Origin: Chloroflexota bacterium | Lineage (GTDB): Bacteria > Chloroflexota > Limnocylindria > P2-11E | DNA length: 42,053 bases | NCBI GenBank assembly: GCA_005889075.1 | Contig: VBDQ01000020.1 | Coordinates: 1-42,053, forward strand | Direction: 5' to 3' | In this document: positions 30,619-39,880 of the stretch, piece after piece | Position numbering within the stretch: the stretch's first letter is position 1 | Layout: the number at the start of each line of letters is the position of its first letter | The notes under the pieces: model-generated | Told to the model about the DNA's origin: nothing | The model's input: only the letters and a program-made list of their open reading frames with translations | Database searches by the model: none | Program-made: the position numbers and the translations under genes

Positions 30619-31464
30619 GTGCCTCTTTCCGGTAAGCGTCTCGCGTTCATTGGCGGCGGGACCATGGCCGAAGCGATGATCCGCGGTCTTCTCGACAAGC
30701 ACCTCGTGCCGCCGTCCCACGTGCTCGTCACCGGACCCCGCCGCGAGCGGCGTGCCGAGCTCGCGAAAGCCTACGGCGTGAAGGCGCTCGCTTCGAACGT
30801 CGAGGCCGCGAAGGACGCGCACGTTGTCGTCCTGTCGGTGAAGCCGCAGATGCTGCCGGCGGTGACGCGCGAGCTCTCGGGAAAGCTCGACGACGGCCAG
30901 CTCGTCATCTCGATCGTCGCCGGGGCCACGCTCCGATCGCTGCGCGAGGGCCTGGCGCATGCCGCGATCGTGCGGGCGATGCCGAACACGCCGGCCCAGG
31001 TGGGGATGGGCGTGACCGCCTGGTGCGTGACCACCGCCGTCGACGGCGCGCAGCAGGACCTCGCGAAGGCGATCCTCGGTGCGCTGGGCGAAGAGATCGC
31101 GGTCGACGACGAGAACCTGGTGGACATGGCGACCGCGCTCTCGGGGACCGGGCCCACCTACGTGTTTCTCCTCATGGAGGCGCTCGTCGACGCGGGCGTG
31201 CACCTCGGATTCTCGCGCCGCGTGGCGGAGGAGCTCGTCCTGCGGACCGTCGAGGGATCCGCGCTCTTCGCGCGCAAGAGCGGACGCCATCTCGCGGAGC
31301 TCCGCAACATGGTCACCTCTCCTGGCGGCACGAGCGCGGCGGCGATCTACCAGCTCGAGAAGGGCGCGCTGCGGACGGTACTCTCGAAGGCCGTGTACGC
31401 CGCCTACCAGCGGACCCGCGAGCTTGGAACGGCGGCCGACGAGCGTCGCGAGGAGCGCCCGTGA
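30619..31464 (+). CDS. proC: Pyrroline-5-carboxylate reductase
   Basis: A 281-residue protein. The N-terminal Rossmann motif is LAFIGGGTMAEAMIRGLL, VLSVKPQMLPAV follows, and RAMPNTPAQVGMGVTAW is the PNTP signature. The C-terminal dimerisation domain has ALSGTGPTYVFLLMEALVDAGV and the ProC hallmark LRNMVTSPGGTSAAAIYQLE (around residues 228-247). It reduces pyrroline-5-carboxylate to proline with NAD(P)H. GTG 30619 is chosen because the first beta strand starts 8 residues later. Its stop overlaps the next gene (GTGA). Confidence 0.95.
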   Translation: MPLSGKRLAFIGGGTMAEAMIRGLLDKHLVPPSHVLVTGPRRERRAELAKAYGVKALASNVEAAKDAHVVVLSVKPQMLPAVTRELSGKLDDGQLVISIVAGATLRSLREGLAHAAIVRAMPNTPAQVGMGVTAWCVTTAVDGAQQDLAKAILGALGEEIAVDDENLVDMATALSGTGPTYVFLLMEALVDAGVHLGFSRRVAEELVLRTVEGSALFARKSGRHLAELRNMVTSPGGTSAAAIYQLEKGALRTVLSKAVYAAYQRTRELGTAADERREERP

Positions 31465-31781
31465 GGAACGCGGTCACCGCGATCGTCATCGCGCTGGCCT
31501 GCGCCGGCGGCCTCTGGCTCGCGAGCGTCGACGCGCGGACCGACGACACCGGCGTCGAGGCCGGCCTCATCTTCCTCATCGCCGCGGCGCTGTCGGCGGT
31601 ACGGCCCCGCGCGGCGGTGATCATCGCGATGATCGTCGGCGCCCCGATCCCGATCAGCGAAGCGCTGCAGGGTGGAGGCATACCGGGCGGGATCGCGGCG
31701 CTCGGATTCGCCGGCGCAGGGGCGCTGGCGGGCGCCTATCTCGGGATCGTCGCGCGCAGGGGGTTACAGCCGAGCAGCTGA
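31461..31781 (+). CDS. Small hypothetical membrane protein coupled to proC
   Basis: A 106-residue protein with about four short hydrophobic segments (residues ~4-21, 33-45, 49-60 and 75-97), the last rich in Gly/Ala. No recognised family. The GTG start overlaps the proC stop (GTGA at 31461-31464), so it is translated with proC, perhaps only because of dense packing. Convergent with the gene ending at 31787. Confidence 0.68.
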   Translation: MRNAVTAIVIALACAGGLWLASVDARTDDTGVEAGLIFLIAAALSAVRPRAAVIIAMIVGAPIPISEALQGGGIPGGIAALGFAGAGALAGAYLGIVARRGLQPSS

Positions 31782-31786
31782 CGACG

Positions 31787-32239
31787 CTAGCCGTTGACCT
31801 GGTGGACCTCGAACACTTCGCCCGCGCGCTGGATCTTCGCGTGGCCGTCCACGGTCTTGAGCCACGCCGCCTCGTTCCCGAGCGCCAGGGCCTCGAACGT
31901 CTTCGCCTCGCTGACTCGCGGCCAGAGGAGCACCGTCCGCTCGTGGGGCGCGCCTTCGGAGAGGAAGCGTTCGAGGTCCGTCCGTTTCGCGAGGGTCACC
32001 GCGGCGCCAGACGATGCTCCGGCCGGCGCCCAGCGAACTCCGCGAGGGTTCCATGCGGCGAGCCATTTCGGTGCGGCTCCTTCGACGCCGACGACCGCGA
32101 TGAGCGGGTTCGGCCCGAAGTCCCAGAGCCACGCGGCCGTCTCTGCGAGGACCTCCGGATCCGCGAGCGGACGCCAAGAGGCATCAGCGGGAGGGAGCTC
32201 CAGCACGAATCGGTCGTAGGCGACCTGGCTCACCTGCAT
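31787..32239 (-). CDS. Hypothetical soluble protein downstream of the peptide permease
   Basis: A 150-residue protein with alternating hydrophobic and charged segments: QVAYDRFVLELPPADASW, LWDFGPNPLIAVVGVEG and FEALALGNEAAWLKT. No membrane helices and no family I can name. The frame stays open upstream to 32371, overlapping the permease gene, but ATG 32239 gives the more natural length. There is no clear ribosome binding site. It may be co-transcribed with the peptide importer 82 bp upstream; a stem-loop lies between them. Confidence 0.6.
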   Translation of the reverse strand: MQVSQVAYDRFVLELPPADASWRPLADPEVLAETAAWLWDFGPNPLIAVVGVEGAAPKWLAAWNPRGVRWAPAGASSGAAVTLAKRTDLERFLSEGAPHERTVLLWPRVSEAKTFEALALGNEAAWLKTVDGHAKIQRAGEVFEVHQVNG

Positions 32240-32276
32240 GTTCTGCGCATGGGTTAGCAGGAGTGCGAGCCTGCGG

Positions 32277-32300
32277 GCAGTCCCGGCGCCAGGTGACTGC
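32277..32300. other. Intergenic stem-loop after dppC-like gene
   Basis: GCAGTC and GACTGC form a 6-bp stem around a GC-rich interior that contains GGCGCC. No U-run follows on either strand. It may be a processing site or weak terminator for the importer operon. Confidence 0.35.
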
Positions 32301-32321
32301 TGGCTAGTACGGAAGTACCGC

Positions 32322-33212
32322 TCAGCCGGAGCGGCGCAGGCGTGGATCGAGCGCGTCGCGAAGGGCGTCACCGAGGAAGTTGAAAGCGAACACCGCGCTG
32401 AAGATCGCGAGTCCGGGACCGACGCTCATCCACCACTTGAGGTTCGGCAGGTAACGGATCGAGTAGTTGATGTCCTGTCCCCACGAGGGGAGGGGCGGCT
32501 GCGGCCCGAGGCCGAGGAACGACAGGGCCGCCTCGGCGAGGATCGCGAACGCGGTCGAGAGCGTCGCCTGCACGATCAGAGCGTTGGTGACGTTCGGGAA
32601 GATGTGCCGCATCACGACACGCAGCGGCGTTGCCCCGATGGTGCGGGCGGCGACGATGAACTCGCGAGAACGTACGGCGAGCACCTGACCCCGCGTGAGC
32701 CGCGCGTACGCCGGGATCGCGACGATGCCGATCGCGATCATCGCGTTCTGGATCTGCGGCCCGAGCGCCGAGGTGATCGCGATCGCGAGCACGAGGGCCG
32801 GGAACGCCAGGAGCGCGTCGATCCCCCGCATCACGACGAGGTCGAACGTGCCGCCCAGGTACCCCGCCGCGAGGCCGAGCGTGACACCGACGAAGAACCC
32901 GATGCCCACCGAGATGAGGCCGACCGAGAGCGAGATACGGCTGCCCCAGAGAATGCGCGAAAGCATGTCGCGGCCGAGGTCGTCGGTACCCAGGAGATGG
33001 CCGGCGCTCGGCGGAAGCAGCGCGTCGGTCGGATTGACCTTGATCGGATCGTACGGCGCGATGAAGGGAGCGAACACGGCGAGCGCGAGCCAGGTAAGCA
33101 CCAGCGCCCCGCCGAGGATCATGCGGGGGTTGCGTCGCGCGAAGTAGCGGATCGTGCTCGCCCGATCGGCCTGCGGTACGCGGAGGACGACGGGGAGGGC
33201 GGCTTCGCTCAT
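32322..33212 (-). CDS. Peptide/nickel-type ABC transporter permease (DppC-like)
   Basis: A 296-residue permease. An N-terminal ~25-residue tail is followed by helices at about 35-55 (VLTWLALAVFAPFIAPYDP), 95-120, 130-150, 205-225 and 260-285. The OppC/DppC landmarks are HLLGTDDLGRDMLSRILWGSR and the EAA coupling loop REFIVAARTIGATPLRVVMRHI. PNVTNALIVQATLSTAFAIL and SFLGLGPQPPLPSWG are also family text. The ATG overlaps the dppB-like stop (ATGA at 33212-33209). No ATPase genes are next to it. Confidence 0.93.
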   Translation of the reverse strand: MSEAALPVVLRVPQADRASTIRYFARRNPRMILGGALVLTWLALAVFAPFIAPYDPIKVNPTDALLPPSAGHLLGTDDLGRDMLSRILWGSRISLSVGLISVGIGFFVGVTLGLAAGYLGGTFDLVVMRGIDALLAFPALVLAIAITSALGPQIQNAMIAIGIVAIPAYARLTRGQVLAVRSREFIVAARTIGATPLRVVMRHIFPNVTNALIVQATLSTAFAILAEAALSFLGLGPQPPLPSWGQDINYSIRYLPNLKWWMSVGPGLAIFSAVFAFNFLGDALRDALDPRLRRSG

Positions 33213-34171
33213 GCCGTCGCGGCCTCGTAGGAGATGCGCGGGTCGAGCCACGCATAGACGATGTCGACGATCAGGGTGCTGAACATGTACGAGAACGCAG
33301 AGATCAGAACAACCCCCTGCACCACCGGGTAGTCGGACGAAGGGATCGCCTGCACCGCCAGCCGGCCGATGCCCGGCCAGAAGAAGATCTGCTCGGTGAT
33401 GAACGCGCCCTCGATGATCGCGCCGATCTGGATCCCGATGAGCGTGACGACCGGTATGAGCGCGTTCTTGAGCGCATGACGCGCGATGACCGTTCGCTCG
33501 CGGAGTCCCTTCGCCCGCGCCGTCCGCATGTAGTCATGCCCGAAGACGTCGAGCAAGCTCGATCGGACCTGGCGCAGGTTCACGGCGAGGCTGGCCGTCG
33601 CGAGCGTCACCGCGGGGAGGACGAGGCGGCGAAGGTTGTCGCCGGCGTCCTGGGTGAGCGGGACGTAGCCGCCGGGCGGGAAGATCCGTCCCGGGATGAT
33701 GTACGCGAACAGCAGGATCAGGACGATGCCCAGAAAGAAGCTTGGGAACGACACGCCGGCCAGCGTGATGCTGGTCGAGAGGAGATCGACGATCGAGTTG
33801 CGCTTCACCGCCGAGAGGATCCCGACGATGAGCGCGACGCTCGTCGAGAACAGGAGCGCCGCGAGCCCGAGCTCGAGCGTCGCGGGAAGTCGCTCCGTCA
33901 CTGCCTCGAGCACTCGCTGGTGCGTCTGGAACGAGCGGCCAAGATCGCCCTGCGCCAGATGGCCCAGCCAGACGACGTACTGCACCGGGATCGGCTGGTC
34001 GAGGCCCATCTGCTCCCGGATCGCCGCGAGCGCATTGGGATCCCGCTCCTCCCCCGCGAACACGAGCGCGGGATCGCCGGGCGAGAGGCGGACCAGGATG
34101 AAGACGCCGACGGTCACGAGGAGCGCCACCGGGATCATGAGCACGAGGCGACGGAGGATGTATCTGATCAC
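33209..34171 (-). CDS. Peptide/nickel-type ABC transporter permease (DppB-like)
   Basis: A 320-residue permease with six helices. The N-terminus YILRRLVLMIPVALLVTVGVF and the LSPGDPALVFAGEERDP segment are standard for DppB/OppB. The coupling loop is DYMRTARAKGLRERTVIARHALKNA. Near the end, IEGAFITEQIFFWPGIGRLA and SSDYPVVQGV are family hallmarks. Together with the DppC-like subunit it forms the channel for peptides or similar solutes brought by the lipoprotein encoded 26 bp upstream. Confidence 0.94.
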   Translation of the reverse strand: MIRYILRRLVLMIPVALLVTVGVFILVRLSPGDPALVFAGEERDPNALAAIREQMGLDQPIPVQYVVWLGHLAQGDLGRSFQTHQRVLEAVTERLPATLELGLAALLFSTSVALIVGILSAVKRNSIVDLLSTSITLAGVSFPSFFLGIVLILLFAYIIPGRIFPPGGYVPLTQDAGDNLRRLVLPAVTLATASLAVNLRQVRSSLLDVFGHDYMRTARAKGLRERTVIARHALKNALIPVVTLIGIQIGAIIEGAFITEQIFFWPGIGRLAVQAIPSSDYPVVQGVVLISAFSYMFSTLIVDIVYAWLDPRISYEAATA

Positions 34172-34197
34172 TCCGTCGCCTCAGCTCACGCGCAAAG

Positions 34198-35790
34198 TTA
34201 TTTCTGCAGCTGTGCGGTCTGGAAGCGCGGGATGCGGTCCGGGTAGGACTCCATGCCGGTCAAATTCTTGACCGTTACGAGGGGCGAGACGCCGAAGCCG
34301 AACCACACGCGAGAGGGGTCGTCGACGGCGTAGATCTGCTGCGCCTGGAGCAGCAGCGTCTTGCGCTTGGCCGGGTCGGACTCCGCGCGCTGCTGTTTCA
34401 TCAGGTCGTCGACCTTCGGATTGCTGTACGACGAGTCGTTGTTCGGCGAGCCGGTGACGACGAAGTCGTACGTGTTGCCGTCCGGGTCGAGCCTCCCGCT
34501 CCAGCCGACGAAGGTCATGCCCGGGTGCTTGTGCTGCTGCTGGAGCGTGACGATGTCGTTGAAGAGCTGGGTCTTGAGATCCATGGTGATGTCGGCCTTC
34601 GCGAGCTCGGCCTGGATGAGCTGCGCGGTCTGCAGCGTCGCCGGGTCGCCCGACGGGACGAGGAGCTCGAACTTGAGCGGGCCCTTCCCGACCTCCGCGA
34701 CGAGCTTCTTGGCGCCGTCCGGGTCAGCCTTTGGCCACGGCTTGAAGCTCGGGTCGTACGCGAAGTGCGCGGGCGAGATCGGACCCCAGCCGACGAGGCC
34801 GATGCCCTGGGCGGGCCCCTTGTTCAGGATCTCGTCGCGATCGATCGCCATCGCGACGGCCTTGACGTAGCGGTGCTCGTTGAAGATGAAGCCCGGCGCC
34901 TCGTTCGGCACCATGCTGTTCCAGCTGAACGATCCGACCTGCTGGTAGGTCAGCGTCGGGTCGGTCTTGACGACCGGAACGTCCTTGCCGTTGATCCGGT
35001 TGATGACCTGCGCCTGTCCGGTCCGCAGGTTGGTGAGTGCGACGTCCGCATCGAGGATCGGCTTGACGGTGATCTTGTCGAGGAACGGAAGCTTGTTGCC
35101 GGCGGCGTCTTTGCCCCACCAGTCCGGGTTCTTCTCGAGCGTGTAGTGGTCGTTCTTCACGGCCTCGGTCAGGATGAACGGACCGGTCCCGGCCTTGAAC
35201 GGCTTCACGGTGAAGTCGGCGCCCATCGCGTCGACGACCTTCTTCGACACCATCATCCCCGCGCGGTCCACGAGCGCGCCGAGGAGCGGCGCGAACGCCG
35301 ACTTCAGGTTGAACTTGACGGTCGACGCGTCGACGACCTGCACGTTGTCCACCGAGCCGAGGTCGGCGGTCCGCAGCGACCCTTTCGTCTGGATGTAGCG
35401 GTCGATGTTCCACTTCACCGAGTCGCCGTCGAATGCCGTGCCGTCGTGGTACTTGACGCCCTGGCGGAGATGAAAGGTGACGGTCTTGCCGTCGGTCGAG
35501 GTCTCCCACTTCTCCGCGAGCCAGGGGAGGATGTTCCCCTGGGGATCGACCCGCACGAGCGAGTCGTACATCGCGTAGTGGATGTTCCGATCCACGAACA
35601 GGCCTGAGAGCATCGGATCGAGGTTGCTGACGTCGTTCTCGAGCGCGAAGGTGAGCGTCCCTCCGTAGGCGGCCTTCGCGCCGGACGGTGCGGCGCTTCC
35701 GCCGCCGGACGGCTGCTGTCCGCCGGCGCAGGCGGCGAGCAAGATCGCGAAGGCGCTGACGAATACAAGCGCGAAGCGGGCGGAACGCAT
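34198..35790 (-). CDS. Extracellular solute-binding lipoprotein, family 5 (peptide/nickel type)
   Basis: A 530-residue protein. The lipobox ends at Cys21 (AILLAAC), then a Gly/Ser/Pro linker (GGQQPSGGGSAAPSG). The SBP family 5 text follows: GTLTFALENDVSNLDPMLSG, LAEKWETSTDGKTVTFHLR, VKYHDGTAFDGDSVKWNIDR, GTGPFILTEAV and, near the C-terminus, LLQAQQIYAVDDPSRVWFG. It captures di- or oligopeptides or other solutes for the permeases downstream. AGGGGG lies a short distance before the ATG. Specificity cannot be told from sequence. Confidence 0.94.
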   Translation of the reverse strand: MRSARFALVFVSAFAILLAACAGGQQPSGGGSAAPSGAKAAYGGTLTFALENDVSNLDPMLSGLFVDRNIHYAMYDSLVRVDPQGNILPWLAEKWETSTDGKTVTFHLRQGVKYHDGTAFDGDSVKWNIDRYIQTKGSLRTADLGSVDNVQVVDASTVKFNLKSAFAPLLGALVDRAGMMVSKKVVDAMGADFTVKPFKAGTGPFILTEAVKNDHYTLEKNPDWWGKDAAGNKLPFLDKITVKPILDADVALTNLRTGQAQVINRINGKDVPVVKTDPTLTYQQVGSFSWNSMVPNEAPGFIFNEHRYVKAVAMAIDRDEILNKGPAQGIGLVGWGPISPAHFAYDPSFKPWPKADPDGAKKLVAEVGKGPLKFELLVPSGDPATLQTAQLIQAELAKADITMDLKTQLFNDIVTLQQQHKHPGMTFVGWSGRLDPDGNTYDFVVTGSPNNDSSYSNPKVDDLMKQQRAESDPAKRKTLLLQAQQIYAVDDPSRVWFGFGVSPLVTVKNLTGMESYPDRIPRFQTAQLQK

Positions 35791-35863
35791 AGGTGGTTTA
35801 CCCCCTCCCGACCGACCGGGTCTTGTGGAGGATACGTCCGCCCGCTACGCGCGGTTCAGCGTG

Positions 35864-36532
35864 CTAGGAGCGATCGACCGTGGTGTCCCGGTCGACGACC
35901 TCCTCGCGGCGCTCCTCGACGCGCTCGCCGCCCTTCTTTCCGAATGCCGGAAGAAGCGGCCGGCGCTCGCGCACGACTTCGCGACGCGTGGTACGTGCCG
36001 GCACGGGGCTCGCCGCCCCCGGCCGGGCCGCGTACGGCGCATAGCTGATCGCGTGTGATGGCGCGAGAACCCCTCCGAGCCAACCGGCGAAGATCGCGGC
36101 AAGGAAGCCGATGAGTGCACCGAAGGTGAGCGCGTTGCCGAACGAGTCCAGGTTGAGGTCGCGAGCGCCCGGCACAAGGTCGGTCAGGCTATTGATTCCT
36201 GAGCCGGCGAACGCGCCGTTGGCCGTCGCGTAGCCGAGCAGCGCGACGACGAGCAGGATGAAGAGGCTGAAGAACGCCGTCATCATCCCGTGCCAGCTGG
36301 TGCGATAGCCCGCCATGCGCCCGGCGACGTAGCCGCCGATGAGATAGGACACGAAGATCCCGACGATCACCGGCACCGCGGGTGTGATGTCGTTGCCAGC
36401 GACGCTGATGCGGCCGACGATCCCGGCGACCGCGGGCGCGACGAGCGCCGCCGCACCGATGGTGGCGATCCATCCGCCGAGCACGGACATCCACGAAGTC
36501 GCGGCGGGACGGACCAAAACGTTGTTCGCCAT
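35864..36532 (-). CDS. Hypothetical four-helix membrane protein with charged C-terminal tail
   Basis: A 222-residue protein. Helices lie at about 15-40 (MSVLGGWIATIGAAALVAP), 50-70 (VPVIVGIFVSYLIGGYVAG), 82-105 (MMTAFFSLFILLVVALLGY) and 130-155 (LTFGALIGFLAAIFAGWLGG). The glycine-rich second helix resembles channel- or stress-type membrane proteins, but no family is named. The last 50 residues are Arg/Glu-rich and cytoplasmic. AAAGGAGGG sits 4-5 nt before the ATG, the strongest ribosome binding site in the window. It follows metK by 72 bp on the same strand. Confidence 0.75.
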   Translation of the reverse strand: MANNVLVRPAATSWMSVLGGWIATIGAAALVAPAVAGIVGRISVAGNDITPAVPVIVGIFVSYLIGGYVAGRMAGYRTSWHGMMTAFFSLFILLVVALLGYATANGAFAGSGINSLTDLVPGARDLNLDSFGNALTFGALIGFLAAIFAGWLGGVLAPSHAISYAPYAARPGAASPVPARTTRREVVRERRPLLPAFGKKGGERVEERREEVVDRDTTVDRS

Positions 36533-36604
36533 CGTTCCCTCCTTTGATGAGGTCGCGATGGCAGGTCGTGCAAGACATAAGCCATCCCGCCGGAGGGCAG
36601 GGAG

Positions 36605-37810
36605 CTAAGCGAGCGCTGAGTGTGCCCCGATGGCTTTCGCGAGCGTATCGGCGAGGTCGGTGCGCTCCCACGGAAAATCGGGGCGACCGAAATGTCCATA
36701 CGAAGCGGTCTGCCGGTAGATCGGCCGCCGCAGGTCGAACCGCTCGATGATCGCGCCCGGACGAAAATCGAAGTGCTCATCGATGAGCGCGCGGATCTTC
36801 TCGTCGGAGACCTTCCCGGTGCCGAACGTCTCGACGTTGAGCGAGATCGGACGCGCGACCCCGATCACGTACGCGATCTGTACCTCGAACCGATCGGCGA
36901 GCCCGGCCTTCACGACGTTCTTTGCGACGTAGCGCGCCGCGTACGCGGCGGAGCGATCGACCTTCGTCGGGTCTTTGCCGCTGAACGCGCCGCCGCCGTG
37001 ACGCGCGTATCCGCCATAGGAATCGACGATGATCTTCCGTCCGGTGAGCCCGGCGTCGCCCATCGGACCGCCGATCGTGAACGCGCCTGTGCCGTTCACG
37101 ATGTACCGCGTCTTGACGTCGAGCCACTCGCCGACGACCGGTCGGATCACGTGCTCGCGGATCTCCGCGACCAGACGCTGGTAGTCGATGCCGGGGTCGT
37201 GCTGCGCGGCGACGACCACGGTGTGCGCCCGCTTGGGGACGCCGCGGTGGTACTCGATCGTGACCTGGGTCTTTCCGTCAGGCCGGAGGTACGGCAGCGT
37301 CGCGTCCTTGCGGACCTTCGCGAGCTGCCGCGCGAGACCATGGGCGAGCGTGATAGGGAGCGGCATGAGTTCCGGCGTCTCGCGCACCGCGAAGCCGAAC
37401 ATCATCCCCTGATCCCCGGCGCCGAGCTCGTCGGGATCTTCGCCCTCGCGCGACTCGAGCGCATGATCGACGCCCTGCGCGATCTCGCTCGACTGCTCCT
37501 TGATGGACGTGATAACGCCGCAGGTCCGGTAGTCAAAACCGTAATCCGCGTTGGTGTAGCCGATCTCCTTCACCACATCGCGCACGAGCCGGACGACGTC
37601 CACGTAGGCCTTCGTGGTGATCTCACCGGCCACAAAGACGGTCCCCGTTGTCGTCGCGGTCTCGCAAGCGACCCGCGAGTCGGGGTCTTGGCGGAGGCAC
37701 TCGTCGAGCATCCCGTCCGAGACCTGGTCGCAGAGCTTGTCCGGGTGGCCCTCGGTCACCGACTCGCTCGTGAAGAGGACGCGATCGGCCTCGCGGAACG
37801 ACTCGGCCAT
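36605..37810 (-). CDS. metK: S-adenosylmethionine synthetase
   Basis: A 401-residue protein of typical length. It begins [21 protein letters not shown], containing the ATP/methionine loop [30 protein letters not shown], the metal/phosphate loop [21 protein letters not shown] (split at residues ~250-270) and [22 protein letters not shown] follow. All three MetK domains are complete. It makes SAM from methionine and ATP. Its ATG is 2 nt after the ahcY stop, so the two are translated together. Confidence 0.96.
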   Translation of the reverse strand: MAESFREADRVLFTSESVTEGHPDKLCDQVSDGMLDECLRQDPDSRVACETATTTGTVFVAGEITTKAYVDVVRLVRDVVKEIGYTNADYGFDYRTCGVITSIKEQSSEIAQGVDHALESREGEDPDELGAGDQGMMFGFAVRETPELMPLPITLAHGLARQLAKVRKDATLPYLRPDGKTQVTIEYHRGVPKRAHTVVVAAQHDPGIDYQRLVAEIREHVIRPVVGEWLDVKTRYIVNGTGAFTIGGPMGDAGLTGRKIIVDSYGGYARHGGGAFSGKDPTKVDRSAAYAARYVAKNVVKAGLADRFEVQIAYVIGVARPISLNVETFGTGKVSDEKIRALIDEHFDFRPGAIIERFDLRRPIYRQTASYGHFGRPDFPWERTDLADTLAKAIGAHSALA

Positions 37811-37812
37811 GC

Positions 37813-38967
37813 TCAAGTTCCGGCTTTCCACGATCGCGAGTAGGTCGTTTGCTCGTCGGTCATCGTGTCGATCTTCATGCCCATCGCCGCCAGCTTCTGC
37901 CGGGCGATCTCCTCGTCGAGCTCGCGGGGCACCCCGTAGACCTGCGGCTTGAGCGTTCCAGCGCTCTTCACGAGAAACTCCACCGACAGCGCCTGGTTCG
38001 CGAAGGACATGTCCATCACCGCCGGCGGATGGCCTTCCGCGGCGGCGAGGTTCACGAGCCGGCCCTCGCCGAGCACGACGACGCGCCGCCCGTCGCGCAG
38101 CGTGTACTCCTCGACGAAGGGCCGAAGCCGGCATTGTCCGGTGGCCTGCGCAGCCAGCGTCTTTAGATCGATCTCGTCGTTGAAGTGGCCCGCGTTCGCG
38201 ACGATCGCTCCATCCTTGAGCTTCGCGATCGCATCCTTACCGATCACGTTCACGTTCCCGGTCGCGGTGACGAAGAGATCGCCGCGCGCCGCGGCCGCGA
38301 CGATGCTCGTGACTTCAAAGCCGTCCATCGCCCCCTCGAGTGCGCGGAGCGGATCGACCTCGCAGACGAGGACGATCGCGCCCATGCCGCGGAGACGGCT
38401 GGCGATGCCACGGCCGACCCAACCGTAACCGGCGACGACCGCGATCTTCCCGGCGAGGAGCAAGTTCGTCGCTCGGAGGATCCCGTCGACCGCGGACTGA
38501 CCGGTGCCGTAGCGGTTGTCGAAGAGATGCTTGGTCATCGCGTCGTTCACCGCGACGACGGGGTAGGCGAGGACGCCTTCAGCGGCCATCGCGCGCAGGC
38601 GCGTGACGCCGGTCGTCGTCTCTTCGGTGCCGCCGCGCACGTCTGCGAGCAGCTCGCGGCGCTTGGTGTGGAGCTCGGTTACCAGATCGGCGCCGTCGTC
38701 CATCGTGATCTGCGGCTCGCTCGCGGCGCAGAGCGCGACGCTCGCGCCGCCGTCGCGGAGCACGATCGCGAGGTTCGCCGTCTCGGCAGTGACGTGAAGA
38801 CAGGCTCCGATCCGAACCCCACGGAGCGGACGTTCCTTCGCGAAACGCTTGCGTATCTGGGAGAGAACGGGCATCTCGCGAGACGCCCAGCCGATGCGCC
38901 GCGCGCCCGCCTCGGCGAGCGCCGTGTCGGTCACGTCGTGCTCGGAGCGATCTGTCGCGACGGTCAT
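37813..38967 (-). CDS. ahcY: Adenosylhomocysteinase
   Basis: A 384-residue protein, the shorter bacterial/archaeal form. Substrate-site text is [25 protein letters not shown] and [13 protein letters not shown]. The catalytic stretch is [19 protein letters not shown], and the NAD-binding motif [13 protein letters not shown] follows. GHFNDEID and the C-terminal [12 protein letters not shown] close the protein. It hydrolyses S-adenosylhomocysteine to adenosine and homocysteine, relieving product inhibition of methyltransferases. It overlaps the GNAT gene upstream (ATGA at 38967-38964) and leads into metK, completing two steps of the methyl cycle in one operon. Confidence 0.95.
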   Translation of the reverse strand: MTVATDRSEHDVTDTALAEAGARRIGWASREMPVLSQIRKRFAKERPLRGVRIGACLHVTAETANLAIVLRDGGASVALCAASEPQITMDDGADLVTELHTKRRELLADVRGGTEETTTGVTRLRAMAAEGVLAYPVVAVNDAMTKHLFDNRYGTGQSAVDGILRATNLLLAGKIAVVAGYGWVGRGIASRLRGMGAIVLVCEVDPLRALEGAMDGFEVTSIVAAAARGDLFVTATGNVNVIGKDAIAKLKDGAIVANAGHFNDEIDLKTLAAQATGQCRLRPFVEEYTLRDGRRVVVLGEGRLVNLAAAEGHPPAVMDMSFANQALSVEFLVKSAGTLKPQVYGVPRELDEEIARQKLAAMGMKIDTMTDEQTTYSRSWKAGT

Positions 38968-39803
38968 GCCTTCTTCTCCTTGAGCGCGCCGAAGAGGCGC
39001 TCCCAGGCCGCGCGACGTACCGCGGGTCCCTCGAGGAATGTCCCGTGGGTGCGGTACCCGAGCCGGTCGTAGACCGCGACGGCGGGCGCGTTGTCGTGAC
39101 GCACGTTGAGGACGACGTCGCGGTGCTGCTCGAGCGCGGCCTCGGTCACCGCCGAGGTGCAGGAGGTAGCCATGCCGCGACCGCGATAGGCGAGGCGCGT
39201 CAGCACGTTGCCCACCGCGGCGATACTCGCGCCCTCCGAGCGAACATGCGTCCCCGCGGCCGACACGAGCGCGCCGCCTTGATAGATGCCGAAGTAGATC
39301 TCGCGCCGCATGCGCTCCGCGGTGAAGTAGGTCCGCGACGCATGGCCGTAGAGATCGATGACCGCGTCGAGGTCCTCGGATCTCAGCCGCCTCACGCGAT
39401 GCGTCAGCCGCGGACGGAAGGTCGAGACGTTCACGACCATCCGTAGCATCTGATCGACCCGCTCGAAGCGGTACGTCGCCTCGATCGCCAGCCGGCAGCG
39501 CGGCGGCGTCGCGAGCAGGAGGCGCGGCTCGCGGATCGCTTCGCGGAAGATCAGCCCAAGGGCATCGGGGCTGCCGGTGGCGAAGCACGGCCGGAAAGGC
39601 AATCCCTCGACGACGAGCACGACCGCCTGGATCTCGCCATCCCTGCGCGCGGCCCACCAGCGCGAGCCTTCGATATCCGGTTGATCGATGTCCGCCAGCG
39701 CGTACGCGGCCAGGATGCGGTCGCGCTCGAGGAACGCGCGCGCCTCCTCGGCGGAGGTGTGCACATCGATCTTGATCTCTGGCAGGAGCGGGGCCGCGGT
39801 CAT
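38964..39803 (-). CDS. GNAT family N-acetyltransferase with extra N-terminal domain
   Basis: A 279-residue protein. The C-terminal half (from about residue 135) is the GNAT fold with [19 protein letters not shown] and the acetyl-CoA loop [20 protein letters not shown], the R-x-x-G-x-G/A pattern. [19 protein letters not shown] is the usual closing strand. The first ~130 residues resemble a degenerate second GNAT-like module with its own [16 protein letters not shown]. Substrate unknown. AGGAGG is 4 nt before the ATG. It is coupled to ahcY, but no direct link to the methyl cycle is visible. Confidence 0.88.
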   Translation of the reverse strand: MTAAPLLPEIKIDVHTSAEEARAFLERDRILAAYALADIDQPDIEGSRWWAARRDGEIQAVVLVVEGLPFRPCFATGSPDALGLIFREAIREPRLLLATPPRCRLAIEATYRFERVDQMLRMVVNVSTFRPRLTHRVRRLRSEDLDAVIDLYGHASRTYFTAERMRREIYFGIYQGGALVSAAGTHVRSEGASIAAVGNVLTRLAYRGRGMATSCTSAVTEAALEQHRDVVLNVRHDNAPAVAVYDRLGYRTHGTFLEGPAVRRAAWERLFGALKEKKA

Positions 39804-39880
39804 CGGTCCTCCTCGGGGTCCACTACCCCATCAGGACCAAGCGGGCCTCCGCCGGTCGAACTCGTAAGCGAAGTCTACCT

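Noticed and set aside
36533-39880. SAM or SAH riboswitch near metK/ahcY
   Set aside because: The genes are internal to a tightly packed operon and no SAM-I, SAM-II or SAH riboswitch core was seen in the short gaps.
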